Positions 31,775 through 40,937 are shown, counted from the stretch's first letter. The stretch: 64,000 bases of DNA from Erysipelotrichaceae bacterium (GCA_017515475.1 JAFWFS010000013.1:1-64000); one strand, 5' to 3'. Notes: generated by a model from the sequence alone, not told the origin. Made by a program: numbers and translations.

Positions 31775-33106
31775 TTACAGTTTTACGCCGTCCCAAATCA
31801 TCTCTGAAATCGTTGGATGCGGATGGATAACCTCGGACAATTCGCCGATTTTCAGTTTCTTCTGCACCGCTACCGCCAGCTCGCTGATCAATTCCGTCGC
31901 ATGCGGAGTGATGATCTGGCCTCCTACGATCACGTTGTCGACCGTAATGATCTTCACAAATCCGCTCTCGCTGTTTTCGATCAGACACTTCCCGTTTGCT
32001 CCGGTCAGATACTTCTTCGTCTGATAGGCAATTCCTTTTTCCTTCAGTTCATCTTCCCCTAACCCGACACTTGCGATCTCCGGATCGGTATAGACACCGC
32101 TAGGGATCACGTTCATGTCATGGGATACTTCTTTTTCAAGAATCAGATCGATGACATTCTCGCCCTGAGCTTCCGCAACATGGGCAAGCTGGATGTTCCC
32201 CTGTCTGGCATCGCCGATCACAAAGATATTCCCGATATTCGTTCTGCAGTTTCCATCGGAAACGATTCCTCTTCCTGTTTCCAGGGAGAAGTTTCCTTCT
32301 GTTAGAGAAACAATATTTGCCCTTCTGCCGGTTGCGATCAGAACTTCATCCGCATTGGCAATCCGTTCTTCTCCTTTTTTATCGGTATATGCAACGCTGT
32401 GGTCTGCACCGATCTTCCTTACGGCAGCCGAACAGATGACTTCGATGCCTTTCTTTTTGAAGAACATGGCAAGTCTTGTTCCCAGTTCCCTGTCCAGCGT
32501 CGGCAGCAGATGGTCTGCCATTTCAATGACCGTAACTTTTACGCCAAAGCCGCTGAACGCATCTGCGATCTCACAGCCAATGACGCCTCCGCCGATAATG
32601 ATGATTGATTCCTTCAGCTGATGATTCTTTTCCAGAACATCATCCGAAGTGATTGCGTATTCCCTGCCTTCAATCGGCGGGATCGCCGGAATGGAGCCGG
32701 CTGCGATGATGATGTGATCTCCCTCGTAGATCTCTCCGTTGCAGGAAATCCTGTCCTTGTCTATGATCCGGGCGAAACCTTTAACCGTTTCAACTTTATT
32801 CGCCTTCAACGATTTCTCAATGCCGCCTCTTAATGAAGAAACCACAAAGTCCCTTCTTTCTTTGACCGTCCCGTAATCGATCGACAGATTCTCTGCCATA
32901 ACGCCGAACAGTTCTCCCTGTTTTGCATCCCGATAGACACGGGCAGACTGAATCAGTGCCTTCATCGGTATACAGCCTCTGTTCAGACAGGTACCACCTA
33001 TCTGATCCTTTTCAAACAGGATCGTCTTCAAACCGTTCTTACCGGCCTTGTTTGCGGCACTGTAGCCTCCCGGACCGCCGCCGATGATCATCACATCATA
33101 TCTCAT
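31775..33106 (-). CDS. lpdA: dihydrolipoyl dehydrogenase (glycine cleavage L-protein)
   Basis: 443 residues: FAD-binding GGGPGGY at 9-15, redox disulfide C40/C45 (GGTCLNRGCIP), NAD-binding GGGVIGCE near 170, second FAD loop FVIGDA near 290, and a C-terminal catalytic His in HPHPT. No fused lipoyl domain. Reoxidises lipoyl-GcvH with NAD+. Overlaps lplA by 11 bases at the end of the glycine-riboswitch operon. Confidence 0.95.
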   Translation of the reverse strand: MRYDVMIIGGGPGGYSAANKAGKNGLKTILFEKDQIGGTCLNRGCIPMKALIQSARVYRDAKQGELFGVMAENLSIDYGTVKERRDFVVSSLRGGIEKSLKANKVETVKGFARIIDKDRISCNGEIYEGDHIIIAAGSIPAIPPIEGREYAITSDDVLEKNHQLKESIIIIGGGVIGCEIADAFSGFGVKVTVIEMADHLLPTLDRELGTRLAMFFKKKGIEVICSAAVRKIGADHSVAYTDKKGEERIANADEVLIATGRRANIVSLTEGNFSLETGRGIVSDGNCRTNIGNIFVIGDARQGNIQLAHVAEAQGENVIDLILEKEVSHDMNVIPSGVYTDPEIASVGLGEDELKEKGIAYQTKKYLTGANGKCLIENSESGFVKIITVDNVIVGGQIITPHATELISELAVAVQKKLKIGELSEVIHPHPTISEMIWDGVKL

Positions 33107-34049
33107 GGTTTTCCTCTTTCAACAGCCTGATCACATCTCCCTTTTCATCATCTGAGATGTCCAGCTCACATATTCTTTTTCCGATCAGCCCTTCTTCCAG
33201 ATCTTCTGCAAGATCCTGATTCAAGGCATCCGTGTAGATCTTCAGATCGCTGATTCCGCCATCATTCAGCTCATAAAGGATCCTGACTGTGCCCCAGTCA
33301 AAGCGGGCCTGTATTTTGTACTTCATATCGATCACAGAACCGTAGATCCATTGCTTATCGGCAAAGAAAGATCTACTTTTCTCTATCTCCGTTTCATCGA
33401 ACGGGTATTCCGAAATCTTCGACCCGCACATCCGTTCAAAAGCAAAGATCATGGCTTCTTTCAGCATATCCAGATCCAGATCATTTCTGATCTGCTTCAG
33501 GTTGACTATTCTGGATCTGACTGATTTTACGGCCTTAGAACGCAGTTTCAGCATCGAAACGTTCAGATACTTCTCCAATGCTTCTTCGTTTACTTCCAGC
33601 ATGATGGTTCCGTGATGGAAGCAGTTTTCTTTTCCTCTGTAGTAGGCATGTCCGGAAAACTTCCGGCCATCGATCAGCAGATCGTTCCTGCCGTTCTTCT
33701 TCGCCTTGATGCCGAGATGATCCAAGGCATCAAGAATGATCTGGTCCTGTCTGTCGATATCAAAAAGATCTTTCTTACAGACAAACGTAAAATTCAGATT
33801 TCCCCGGTCATGGTAGACGGCTCCTCCACCCGAAATCCTTCGGGCAAGAAAACCGCCTTCATGACTCAATGTTTCAGTATTGCATTCGCTGTAGGCGTCC
33901 TGGTTCCTGCCTATTACGACCGTCCTGTCGTTGCGCCACAGGTAGAGAATGATCTCATCCTTTTTAACCTGATCCAGCAGATGTTTTTCCAAAGCCTGAT
34001 TGTAGTAGACGTCGAAACGATCGGACGCCACAGCGTAAAGCCTAGTCAT
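33096..34049 (-). CDS. lplA: lipoate-protein ligase A
   Basis: 317 residues: lipoate-binding loop RRISGGGAVYHDRGNLNFTF (70-89), GRKFSGHAYYRG with the conserved catalytic Lys, and the accessory C-terminal domain (about 245-317). Attaches free lipoate to GcvH, so the operon carries its own cofactor loading. Overlaps gcvPB by 8 bases. Confidence 0.94.
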   Translation of the reverse strand: MTRLYAVASDRFDVYYNQALEKHLLDQVKKDEIILYLWRNDRTVVIGRNQDAYSECNTETLSHEGGFLARRISGGGAVYHDRGNLNFTFVCKKDLFDIDRQDQIILDALDHLGIKAKKNGRNDLLIDGRKFSGHAYYRGKENCFHHGTIMLEVNEEALEKYLNVSMLKLRSKAVKSVRSRIVNLKQIRNDLDLDMLKEAMIFAFERMCGSKISEYPFDETEIEKSRSFFADKQWIYGSVIDMKYKIQARFDWGTVRILYELNDGGISDLKIYTDALNQDLAEDLEEGLIGKRICELDISDDEKGDVIRLLKEENHEI

Positions 34050-35478
34050 TGAATTCGTATTTCAGAACCGGTTCTCTGGCGGCCTTAACTTCGTCAGGTC
34101 TTCCGATTGGACAGTGATGCGGCGCATTGTGCAGATATTCCGGATCGCTGTGCGCTTTTTCAAACAGATCCAGATAGATCTTAACGGCTTCATCGATCGT
34201 CTCCCTGCTTTCGGTTTCGGCCGGTTCAAACATCAGAGCCTCGTGCACGATCAGCGGGAAATACATTGTAGGAGGATGAATGCCAAAGTCCAGGGAACCC
34301 TTGGCAATGTCCATTGCGGATACGCCTGTTTCTTTCTTAAGGTCATCCAGACTCAGTACGAATTCATGCATGCAGATCTGATCATAGGCAACATGGTAGT
34401 GGTCCTTGAGCTGATGCATCATGTAGTTGGCATTCAGCACCGCCTTGCCGGAAGCTTCAGGAATTCCTTTCTTTCCTAAAGTCAGAATGTAAGTTAAAGC
34501 CTTAACAACAACCAGGAAGTTGCCGTAGAAACTCCTGACCTGTCCCATGGATTTTTCCGGATCGGCGAAATAATAGAATTCATCTCTTTCTTCAACCATA
34601 TGGCACGGCAGGAACTTCTTTAAGAATTCCTTGCAGCCGACAGGTCCTGAACCCGGACCGCCGCCGCCGTGAGGAGTTGCGAAAGTCTTATGCAGATTCA
34701 AATGAACGCAGTCAAAACCCATGTCTCCCGGTCTGACTCTGCCCATGATCGCATTCAGATTGGCGCCGTCGTAGTAGCACAGTCCCCCTGCTTCATGAAC
34801 GATCCTGGTGATTTCGAGAATGTTCGGGTCAAACAGACCTAGAGTATTCGGATTCGTCAGCATCAGCCCTGCGGTATCCTTTCCAACCGCAGCTCTTAAT
34901 GCTTCCAGATCGACACCGCCTTTGTCGTTGGAAGGAATGTTCACGACCTTGAATCCTGCCATCGCTGCCGATGCCGGGTTGGTACCGTGCGCTGAATCCG
35001 GAACGATGATATTGACTCTTTCCGTGTCGTTTCTATCCTGATGATATTTTCTGATCAGCAGCAATCCGGTATATTCGCCATGCGCACCGGCTGCCGGTTC
35101 AAAGGTCATCGCATCCATGCCGGTAATTTCGCACAGGAGTCTTCCGGCTTTATGCAATACTTTCATGCAGCCCTGTACGGTATTCACAGGTTGCAATGGG
35201 TGGATTTGCGTGAAATTTGGTAAGGAAGCCGTTTCTTCATCCACGCGCGGATTGTATTTCATGGTGCAAGAACCCAGCGGATAGAAACCGTCGTTGACGC
35301 CGTGGGTCTGCTTCATCAGCTGCGTATAATGTCTGCCCAGATCGACTTCCGAGATCTCCGGCAGGTGCATCTTGCTTTGACGGAGATATTTGGCTTCAGG
35401 CCTGTAGCTGCCCGTCGTGATCTCAGGAAGGATATCGCTTCCTCTGCCTTTGACGCTTCTTTCAAATAAGAGTTTCAT
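34042..35478 (-). CDS. gcvPB: glycine dehydrogenase (decarboxylating) subunit 2
   Basis: 478 residues; carries the PLP lysine K264 in NLHKTFATPHGGGGPG. Works with GcvPA as the split P-protein usual in Firmicutes. Start codon shares its A with the gcvPA stop (TAATG), so the two are translated together. Confidence 0.96.
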   Translation of the reverse strand: MKLLFERSVKGRGSDILPEITTGSYRPEAKYLRQSKMHLPEISEVDLGRHYTQLMKQTHGVNDGFYPLGSCTMKYNPRVDEETASLPNFTQIHPLQPVNTVQGCMKVLHKAGRLLCEITGMDAMTFEPAAGAHGEYTGLLLIRKYHQDRNDTERVNIIVPDSAHGTNPASAAMAGFKVVNIPSNDKGGVDLEALRAAVGKDTAGLMLTNPNTLGLFDPNILEITRIVHEAGGLCYYDGANLNAIMGRVRPGDMGFDCVHLNLHKTFATPHGGGGPGSGPVGCKEFLKKFLPCHMVEERDEFYYFADPEKSMGQVRSFYGNFLVVVKALTYILTLGKKGIPEASGKAVLNANYMMHQLKDHYHVAYDQICMHEFVLSLDDLKKETGVSAMDIAKGSLDFGIHPPTMYFPLIVHEALMFEPAETESRETIDEAVKIYLDLFEKAHSDPEYLHNAPHHCPIGRPDEVKAAREPVLKYEFND

Positions 35479-36785
35479 TACATCACCTCCCTGATCGCAG
35501 CGATCAGCTCATCGATCTTGTCCTTAGTATTGAGCTCGGTCGCACACCACAGGATCCCTTCATCCAGCGGAAGGCCGGAGAGGATCTTCTTTTCAGCCAG
35601 TTTCTCTTCCAGAAGCTTCGGATCGACAGGAGAAACAGTCAGGAATTCGTCGAAGAATTCGCCCTCGTCAATTCTCCTGAATCCGGCTTCATTCAGCTTC
35701 TCTGCCAGATAATGCGCATTGGAATAACAGCTCAAAGCCAGTTTCTTCATCCCTTCAGGGCCCATTGCCGCCAGATAGACGGAAGCCGTCATCGCACATA
35801 AGGCCTCGTTGGAACAGATGTTGCTGGAAGCCTTTTCTCTGCGGATGTGCTGTTCTCTAGCCTGCAGGGTCAGAACATAAGCCCTTCTGCCTTCGTGGTC
35901 AGTCGTTTCACCGACGATCCTGCCCGGAAGCTTTCTCATCAGTTCTTTCTTGCAGCTCATGAAACCAAGATACGGACCGCCGAACCCCATCGGAAGACCC
36001 AGCTGCTGGCCTTCGCCAACCGCAACGTCGACGCCCATTTCACCCGGGGCCTTGTATATAGCCAGAGAAACAGGATCACAGCCTTCAATGATCTTGGCCT
36101 TGTTTTCATGCATCAGTCCCGCAAAAGCTTCAACATCTTCTACCAGACCAAAATAGTTCGGGCTTTCAATGTATAGACCTGCGGTTCTTTCATTCAGATT
36201 CTTCTTGACTTCTTCAAGATCCGTGAGATGATTCCTGTTCTTCAGCAGCGTTACTTTAACACTTCTGCTTTCGCAATACGTCTTAATGACAGCCAGCGTT
36301 TCCGGGTCTATCGTATCGGAAACCAGTATCTCGTCTTTGTTTCTTTCCAGAGTCATGAAGATCGCTTCAGCAGCCGCAACTGCACCATCGTAGACGCTCG
36401 CATTGGAAACATCCAGACCGGTCAGTTCACAGATCTGCGTCTGATACTCGAATATGGACTGCAGGACGCCCTGAGAGATCTCGGCCTGATATGGGGTATA
36501 AGCCGTTACGAATTCTTCCTTGGAAGTAATCGTTTTGACGATAGACGGAATATGGTGGGCATAGACACCCGCTCCGCGGAAGATCGATCTGAACACGATG
36601 TTCTGTTCGGCAATCTCCTTCATCTGCTCCAGAACTTCCAGTTCCGATTTTCCTTCCGGAATATTCAGATCTTTCAGTTTTACCTGTTCAGGAACCATGG
36701 AATAAAGGTCATCGATCGATGTATAACCGATGTCCTTCAGCATGGCTTCCTGTTCACTTACTGTTTCAGGAATATATCTGCCCAT
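35478..36785 (-). CDS. gcvPA: glycine dehydrogenase (decarboxylating) subunit 1
   Basis: 435 residues, N-terminal half of the P-protein: MGRYIPETVSEQEAML start, RGAGVYAHHIPSIV, EGQQLGLPMGFGGPYLGFM. Decarboxylates glycine together with GcvPB and passes aminomethyl to lipoyl-GcvH. Two bases after gcvH. Confidence 0.96.
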   Translation of the reverse strand: MGRYIPETVSEQEAMLKDIGYTSIDDLYSMVPEQVKLKDLNIPEGKSELEVLEQMKEIAEQNIVFRSIFRGAGVYAHHIPSIVKTITSKEEFVTAYTPYQAEISQGVLQSIFEYQTQICELTGLDVSNASVYDGAVAAAEAIFMTLERNKDEILVSDTIDPETLAVIKTYCESRSVKVTLLKNRNHLTDLEEVKKNLNERTAGLYIESPNYFGLVEDVEAFAGLMHENKAKIIEGCDPVSLAIYKAPGEMGVDVAVGEGQQLGLPMGFGGPYLGFMSCKKELMRKLPGRIVGETTDHEGRRAYVLTLQAREQHIRREKASSNICSNEALCAMTASVYLAAMGPEGMKKLALSCYSNAHYLAEKLNEAGFRRIDEGEFFDEFLTVSPVDPKLLEEKLAEKKILSGLPLDEGILWCATELNTKDKIDELIAAIREVM

Positions 36786-36787
36786 GA

Positions 36788-37168
36788 TCAGGCCTCGTTT
36801 GCACAGACTTCTTCGTATGCTGCCGCATCCAGCAGTTCTTCGGTTCCTGTTACGTCACTGACTTTGATCAGCCATGCGCCATAGCAGTCTTCATTTACCA
36901 GTGCGGGGTTGTCCAGTATCTCTTCATTGATTTCCGCAACAATGCCGGTTACCGGAGAGAAGACATCGCTGACAGCCTTGACGGATTCGACATCGGAGAA
37001 AGATTCTCCTGCCGTAACCGTATCACCCGTCTGAGGCAGATTGACAAATACGATATCGCCCAGCGCATCCTGCGCAAAGTCGGTCAGACCTACGACATAA
37101 AGACCGTCTTCTTCTTTTACCCATTCATGAGTCTTGGTATACTTCAGTTCTTCAGGATTTTTAAACAT
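36788..37168 (-). CDS. gcvH: glycine cleavage H protein
   Basis: 126 residues; lipoyl-lysine K64 in SDVESVKAVSD. Carries the aminomethyl arm between the P, T and L proteins. GGAGG upstream, 21 bases after gcvT. Confidence 0.97.
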   Translation of the reverse strand: MFKNPEELKYTKTHEWVKEEDGLYVVGLTDFAQDALGDIVFVNLPQTGDTVTAGESFSDVESVKAVSDVFSPVTGIVAEINEEILDNPALVNEDCYGAWLIKVSDVTGTEELLDAAAYEEVCANEA

Positions 37169-37189
37169 TTTTCTTTCCTCCTTTAATGT

Positions 37190-38275
37190 TTATCTGTTTC
37201 TGGTATAGAAAGGCATTTCTACGATCTTAGCCTTTAATCTTCTTCCTCTGACATCCACTTCCACTACCGTATCCAGTGCCGAATGCTTTTTGTCGATCAG
37301 AGCCATGGCGATGGAAGTCTTCAGCAGCGGCGAGAAAGTTCCGCTGGTCGTATGACCGATCTTTTCATCGCCGATATAGACATCCTGGTGCTCTCTTAAG
37401 ACACCTCTGTCCAGGATCGTCAGACCGACTCTGCAGATTTTAGGTTCTCCTCTATCCAGCAGTGCCTGCTTTCCGATGAATTCTTTCTTATCCATCTTGA
37501 CGCCAAAGTCCAGACCTGTTTCAAGTGGCGAAACCACTTCATCCATCTCGTGACCGTACAACGGCATCGAGGCTTCCAGACGCAGCGTATCTCTTGCGCC
37601 TAAACCGCATGGGATCAGACCGAATTCTTTACCGTTTTCTCTCAGAAGATCCCACATCTTTTCGGCATTCTCGTTTGCCGTATAGATCTCGTAGCCCGCT
37701 TCTCCGGTATATCCCGTATAGGAAATGATGCAGTCCATGCCGCCGATATCGACGTTTCTCTTGGCTGTATAGTACTTCTCCGGAATATCCTCTTCCTTCA
37801 TGACTTTCTTCATGATTTCTCTGGAATTCGGGCCCTGCAGAGCGACTTGCGCAAGAGTGTCGGAAATATCTTCGATTTCCGTATCCGGAAGGATGTTCTT
37901 CTTCATATGCTCAAAATCCTTATGACGGTTGGAAGCGTTCACGACCAGGAAGTAGTCCTCTTCACCGAACTTGTATACCAGCAGGTCGTCGACACATCCG
38001 CCATTTTCGTTGCACATGACGCTGTATCTGACCTTGCCGGTCGACATCCTGGTGAAGTCGTTGGTCAGCAGATGATTCAAGGTAGCCAGCGCTCCCGGTC
38101 CCTTGATCGTGATCTCTCCCATGTGCGAGACATCAAAAAGACCGGCCTGTTTGCGTACTGCCAGATGTTCAGCGATGACTCCCTCATACTGAACCGGCAG
38201 CAGATAGCCCGCAAACGGGACGATCTTTCCTTTTTCCCTCACATGAACATCATACAAAGGTGTTTTCAGTTCCAT
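37190..38275 (-). CDS. gcvT: glycine cleavage T protein (aminomethyltransferase)
   Basis: 361 residues: N-terminal folate-binding region (VPFAGYLLPVQY, SHMGEI), NENGGCVDDLLVYKF, the conserved Asp region LEASMPLYGHEM, and the C-terminal barrel SGTFSPLLKTSIAMA. Transfers methylene to tetrahydrofolate. Start at 38275 supported by GGAG 9 bases upstream; the longer frame runs into the riboswitch terminator. First gene of the operon, directly under the glycine riboswitch. Confidence 0.96.
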   Translation of the reverse strand: MELKTPLYDVHVREKGKIVPFAGYLLPVQYEGVIAEHLAVRKQAGLFDVSHMGEITIKGPGALATLNHLLTNDFTRMSTGKVRYSVMCNENGGCVDDLLVYKFGEEDYFLVVNASNRHKDFEHMKKNILPDTEIEDISDTLAQVALQGPNSREIMKKVMKEEDIPEKYYTAKRNVDIGGMDCIISYTGYTGEAGYEIYTANENAEKMWDLLRENGKEFGLIPCGLGARDTLRLEASMPLYGHEMDEVVSPLETGLDFGVKMDKKEFIGKQALLDRGEPKICRVGLTILDRGVLREHQDVYIGDEKIGHTTSGTFSPLLKTSIAMALIDKKHSALDTVVEVDVRGRRLKAKIVEMPFYTRNR

Positions 38276-38296
38276 ATTATTATTCTCCTTTTCTTT

Positions 38297-38324
38297 GAAA
38301 AAGACAGGAAAACCGTTTCCTGCC
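38297..38324 (-). terminator. riboswitch-controlled terminator before gcvT
   Basis: GGCAGGAAA/TTTCCTGTC stem followed by TTTTTC on the minus strand, directly after the second glycine aptamer and 22 bases before the gcvT start. Glycine binding is expected to prevent it from forming. Confidence 0.8.
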
Positions 38325-38482
38325 TCTGTTTTTTTACCTGAAAGATTCTCCCTTTTGAGGATTGCTTCTTTGGTGCATATTGCTCTCCAGAGTCTGTCCA
38401 AAACCGGTCCTTTTACCTGAGAGTTTCTGATCCCCTTCGGTGTTTCCTAAAATGGAAATCTCTCCCGGTTTCTTCTTCCACT
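38325..38482 (-). promoter_or_regulatory. tandem glycine riboswitch
   Basis: Two aptamers in series on the minus strand. Aptamer 1 (about 38402-38480): GGGAGAGA, CACCGAAGGGG, AACTCTCAGGTAAAAGGAC. Aptamer 2 (about 38325-38400): CTCTGGAGAG, GCACC, AGGGAGAATCTTTCAGGT. These are the glycine-box conserved strings. An ON switch that lets the cleavage operon be made when glycine is plentiful. Confidence 0.95.
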
Positions 38483-38531
38483 TATCTGTCTTTATTCTAA
38501 CATAGAGAACAGGCAATATCAGTAAAAACGT

Positions 38532-39095
38532 TTAATTGTTTGTATAACGAAGATAATGTCCGTAGGCCTCTTCTCCGTAAGCCGTGATATGGTCCGTATT
38601 GGCGTTGTATCGGGTCAAAACCAGCTTCAGTTCATCTTCCGAAAAGCTTGCGAAATCCGTCCTTCCGGTCATCTCTTTGGCTGCGCAAAGGATATTTAAA
38701 GCGGCGATCTCGATGTTCGCTTCAGGATTACGATGCAGGTATTTCCACATCGTACGGACATCCTTTGGATCGCCGCTGTCAAGACGGTGATCGCAAGGAA
38801 TGTTCAGTTTCCGATAATCCGCAAGTCCTTCGTCGACCGCAAAATTGACGGCATTCACACCGACATAGGCAAAGATCTGAGCATAGCCCGTCGAACTGTC
38901 TTTCCTGGTAAACAGATGAGTCCCGACAATCAGATCCACCAAAGGATCCAGAATATCCATCCTGGTCATTTCCATGTAGAGGATCGCCTTGATCACGGCA
39001 GAAGGAACGCGGTAACGATTTGATACCGTATTGATCCATTCGTTGAAATGTCTGATGATTCTTTCTGCTTTTCTGTCGCTGATGATTCTGATCAT
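38532..39095 (-). CDS. uncharacterised protein, possibly lysozyme-like fold
   Basis: 187 residues, no signal peptide. The segment YRVPSAVIKAILYMEMTRMD followed by a late TRYNANTDH recalls the helical core of lytic transglycosylases (VxKAIxxxES ... YN), but the family was not recognised and a cytosolic muramidase would be odd, so this is only a fold guess. Start at 39095 is preferred to 39137 because AGGAAGG lies about 10 bases upstream. Last gene of a leftward run that includes DUF1697 and Nudix genes. Confidence 0.6.
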   Translation of the reverse strand: MIRIISDRKAERIIRHFNEWINTVSNRYRVPSAVIKAILYMEMTRMDILDPLVDLIVGTHLFTRKDSSTGYAQIFAYVGVNAVNFAVDEGLADYRKLNIPCDHRLDSGDPKDVRTMWKYLHRNPEANIEIAALNILCAAKEMTGRTDFASFSEDELKLVLTRYNANTDHITAYGEEAYGHYLRYTNN

Positions 39096-39150
39096 ATTCC
39101 TTATGCCTTCCTTTAATCTGTTGGATGAGAGATTCAAAACATCACAATTC

Positions 39151-39294
39151 TCATTCTTTTTCCTGATAAGTCTCCGTAAGGGAAAGATCTACGTCTTCCA
39201 GAAAAAACTCATTTTCAAACACAAATCTTCCAATGATCACCCCATAGGCAAGTACGCCGTCATGGAGCATGTCTTCAGGTTTCTTCTTTTCCAT
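39151..39294 (-). CDS. 47-residue small protein
   Basis: ATG 39294 to TGA 39151, with AAGGA 9 bases upstream and 21 bases after the DUF1697 stop. Sequence starts MEKKKPEDMLHDGVLAYG, then a GRFVFENEFFLEDVDL stretch; acidic, soluble. No family recognised. Spacing and ribosome site argue that it is a true gene of this operon. Confidence 0.6.
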   Translation of the reverse strand: MEKKKPEDMLHDGVLAYGVIIGRFVFENEFFLEDVDLSLTETYQEKE

Positions 39295-39315
39295 CAGCAC
39301 AATTCCTTAATGTCA

Positions 39316-39855
39316 TCACATGGCGACGATCTTTCTGACCGTATTTGCGGTTCTGATCGTCAGTTTCATCCCGATTTCCAGACCGGCAGTCTTAGGCCAC
39401 CAGTTCGTTTTCTGGTAATGTTTAAGATCGAATGACCAGAAGATGGCATCCCGATAGTTCATAATCTTTTCCAGACCTTCCTTCGGTTCTCCGATCCTCT
39501 CATATACTTCGGAGAATGTCGCCGGAGGCAGGATAAAGATCAGATTGTCATAAATCTCCCTGTCACCTTTTCCCCACCACTCCGGTGCATGATCCAGTAT
39601 GTCCTCCAGTTTTTCTTTTGTGATGGCATATACAGGGATTTGCAACCCGAATCTTTCTTTGATCATCTGCTCAATAATGCTTTTCAGTGCTTGATTATCC
39701 TCATCACCGTTAGAGAAAATCACATTTCCGCTGTTGAGATAAGTCTTTACGTTCTGAAAAGAAAGATCCTCAAATCCCTTTTTCAGTTCAGCCATCGGAA
39801 TCCTGTTTTTGCCGCTGATATTGATGCCCCTCAACAATGCGATGTATCTTTTCAT
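39316..39855 (-). CDS. DUF1697 family protein
   Basis: 179 residues. The family N-terminus is unmistakable (YIALLRGINISGKNRIPMAEL), as is VKTYLNSGNVIFS (36-48). Function of DUF1697 is unknown. Six bases after the Nudix fusion gene; co-transcribed. Confidence 0.9.
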   Translation of the reverse strand: MKRYIALLRGINISGKNRIPMAELKKGFEDLSFQNVKTYLNSGNVIFSNGDEDNQALKSIIEQMIKERFGLQIPVYAITKEKLEDILDHAPEWWGKGDREIYDNLIFILPPATFSEVYERIGEPKEGLEKIMNYRDAIFWSFDLKHYQKTNWWPKTAGLEIGMKLTIRTANTVRKIVAM

Positions 39856-39861
39856 ATTGAT

Positions 39862-40731
39862 TCAGTTCTTCTTAAACAGTTCACATAAGGCTGTATACTC
39901 ACGCAGATACAGCCCTCTTTTCATTTCATCAGCACCATCATAGGAAGCGTGCACAGAGAAGATGTCTATGGCTTCATTGATCATAAGCCATCTTTGCTCC
40001 ATCCCGGTTTCTTCTTCTCTTTTCGTCAGTCTGGTTTCACATCTTCCTTTAACGGAAGCCGTATAATACTTCGTTTCATATCTGCAGTTTTCGTAGTATT
40101 CATCGATTTCCAGAACACAAGACAGCGGTTCGACGATGATTCCCGTTTCTTCAGAAACCTCTCTGCAGCAGCAGGATTTTTCATCTTCACCGTCTTCCAG
40201 ACCTCCTCCCGGAAGCATCCAGGTATCTGTCTTTGTTTCATAGGAAAGAAGTATCCTGTCGTCCTGAATGACGACCCCTCTGCAGGCGATACGTTCCCTG
40301 TCCCAATGACCGGAATAGTTCTTGCCGAAGATCTCGATCTTCTTAGGTTCCGGTTTCTGTTTTGTCCCTGTTCTGATAAAGCCGATGAGTTCATCTACAT
40401 CTTCAAAATCATCGTAGTCTCCTTTGATGCCTGAACGGTGGTAGACGATGCCGTTTCTTTCGTTTCTATCCAGACAATTCAGCAACTCTTCTTCTCCATA
40501 TCTCCTGACAAACTCCGTAAATCCGTATGGTTTCATCTTGGAAAGAAGTCCTTTCCGGCAGATCCGGTCGCATTCAAAACAGTGCCCGATTCCTTTCTTC
40601 ATGGAACACTTCCTGTTTTCGCACCATTCCTTATCCGGACAGTCTCCTGAACCGCATCCTCTGCAGTGAATGTTTTCGCTGCAAAGACAGCAGGCCAAAC
40701 CGCATCTGCCTATACCAAGTTCTCTTTTCAT
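39862..40731 (-). CDS. DUF3795-Nudix fusion protein
   Basis: 289 residues: an N-terminal cysteine-rich domain of DUF3795 type (about 1-120, with CGLACCLCSENIHCRGCGSG and CFECDRICRKG) joined to a C-terminal Nudix hydrolase (about 140-285). Nudix box complete, from GGGLEDGEDE to REVSEETGI (about 176-198). The cysteine pattern could hold two or more metal ions or Fe-S. DUF3795 proteins are usually free-standing, so the fusion hints at a redox- or metal-linked Nudix enzyme. Function unknown. Confidence 0.85.
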   Translation of the reverse strand: MKRELGIGRCGLACCLCSENIHCRGCGSGDCPDKEWCENRKCSMKKGIGHCFECDRICRKGLLSKMKPYGFTEFVRRYGEEELLNCLDRNERNGIVYHRSGIKGDYDDFEDVDELIGFIRTGTKQKPEPKKIEIFGKNYSGHWDRERIACRGVVIQDDRILLSYETKTDTWMLPGGGLEDGEDEKSCCCREVSEETGIIVEPLSCVLEIDEYYENCRYETKYYTASVKGRCETRLTKREEETGMEQRWLMINEAIDIFSVHASYDGADEMKRGLYLREYTALCELFKKN

Positions 40732-40738
40732 ATTTTTC

Positions 40739-40843
40739 TTAATTCATGCCTGATTTCTTAGTTCTATAGACCGTAAGAGCAGATATTAGATATCCCAGTA
40801 TCAAGTAGATAAACGCGTTAATCAGAAAAACTGTTTCTCCCAT
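40739..40843 (-). CDS. 34-residue small membrane protein candidate
   Basis: ATG 40843 to TAA 40739; one hydrophobic helix (VFLINAFIYLILGYLISALT) and a basic end. Begins one base after the stop of another mini-ORF, so re-initiation would be needed; ribosome site (AAAGGA) is 15 bases upstream. Could also be the second half of a broken two-helix protein. Confidence 0.4.
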   Translation of the reverse strand: MGETVFLINAFIYLILGYLISALTVYRTKKSGMN

Positions 40844-40844
40844 C

Positions 40845-40928
40845 TTATCGGGCAAAAGTCCTTTCGCATAGAGACAGTCCGATCATCAGCAAATTCGGAA
40901 TCAGTGCAGACAGAAGATGTTTCTTCAC
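40845..40928 (-). CDS. 27-residue small hydrophobic ORF
   Basis: GTG 40928 to TAA 40845, AAGGA 6 bases upstream, 9 bases after the membrane-protein stop. One hydrophobic stretch (HLLSALIPNLLMIGLSLC). Together with the next mini-ORF it may be a two-helix protein split by a stop, or a coupled pair. Confidence 0.4.
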   Translation of the reverse strand: MKKHLLSALIPNLLMIGLSLCERTFAR

Positions 40929-40937
40929 TCTTATTCC

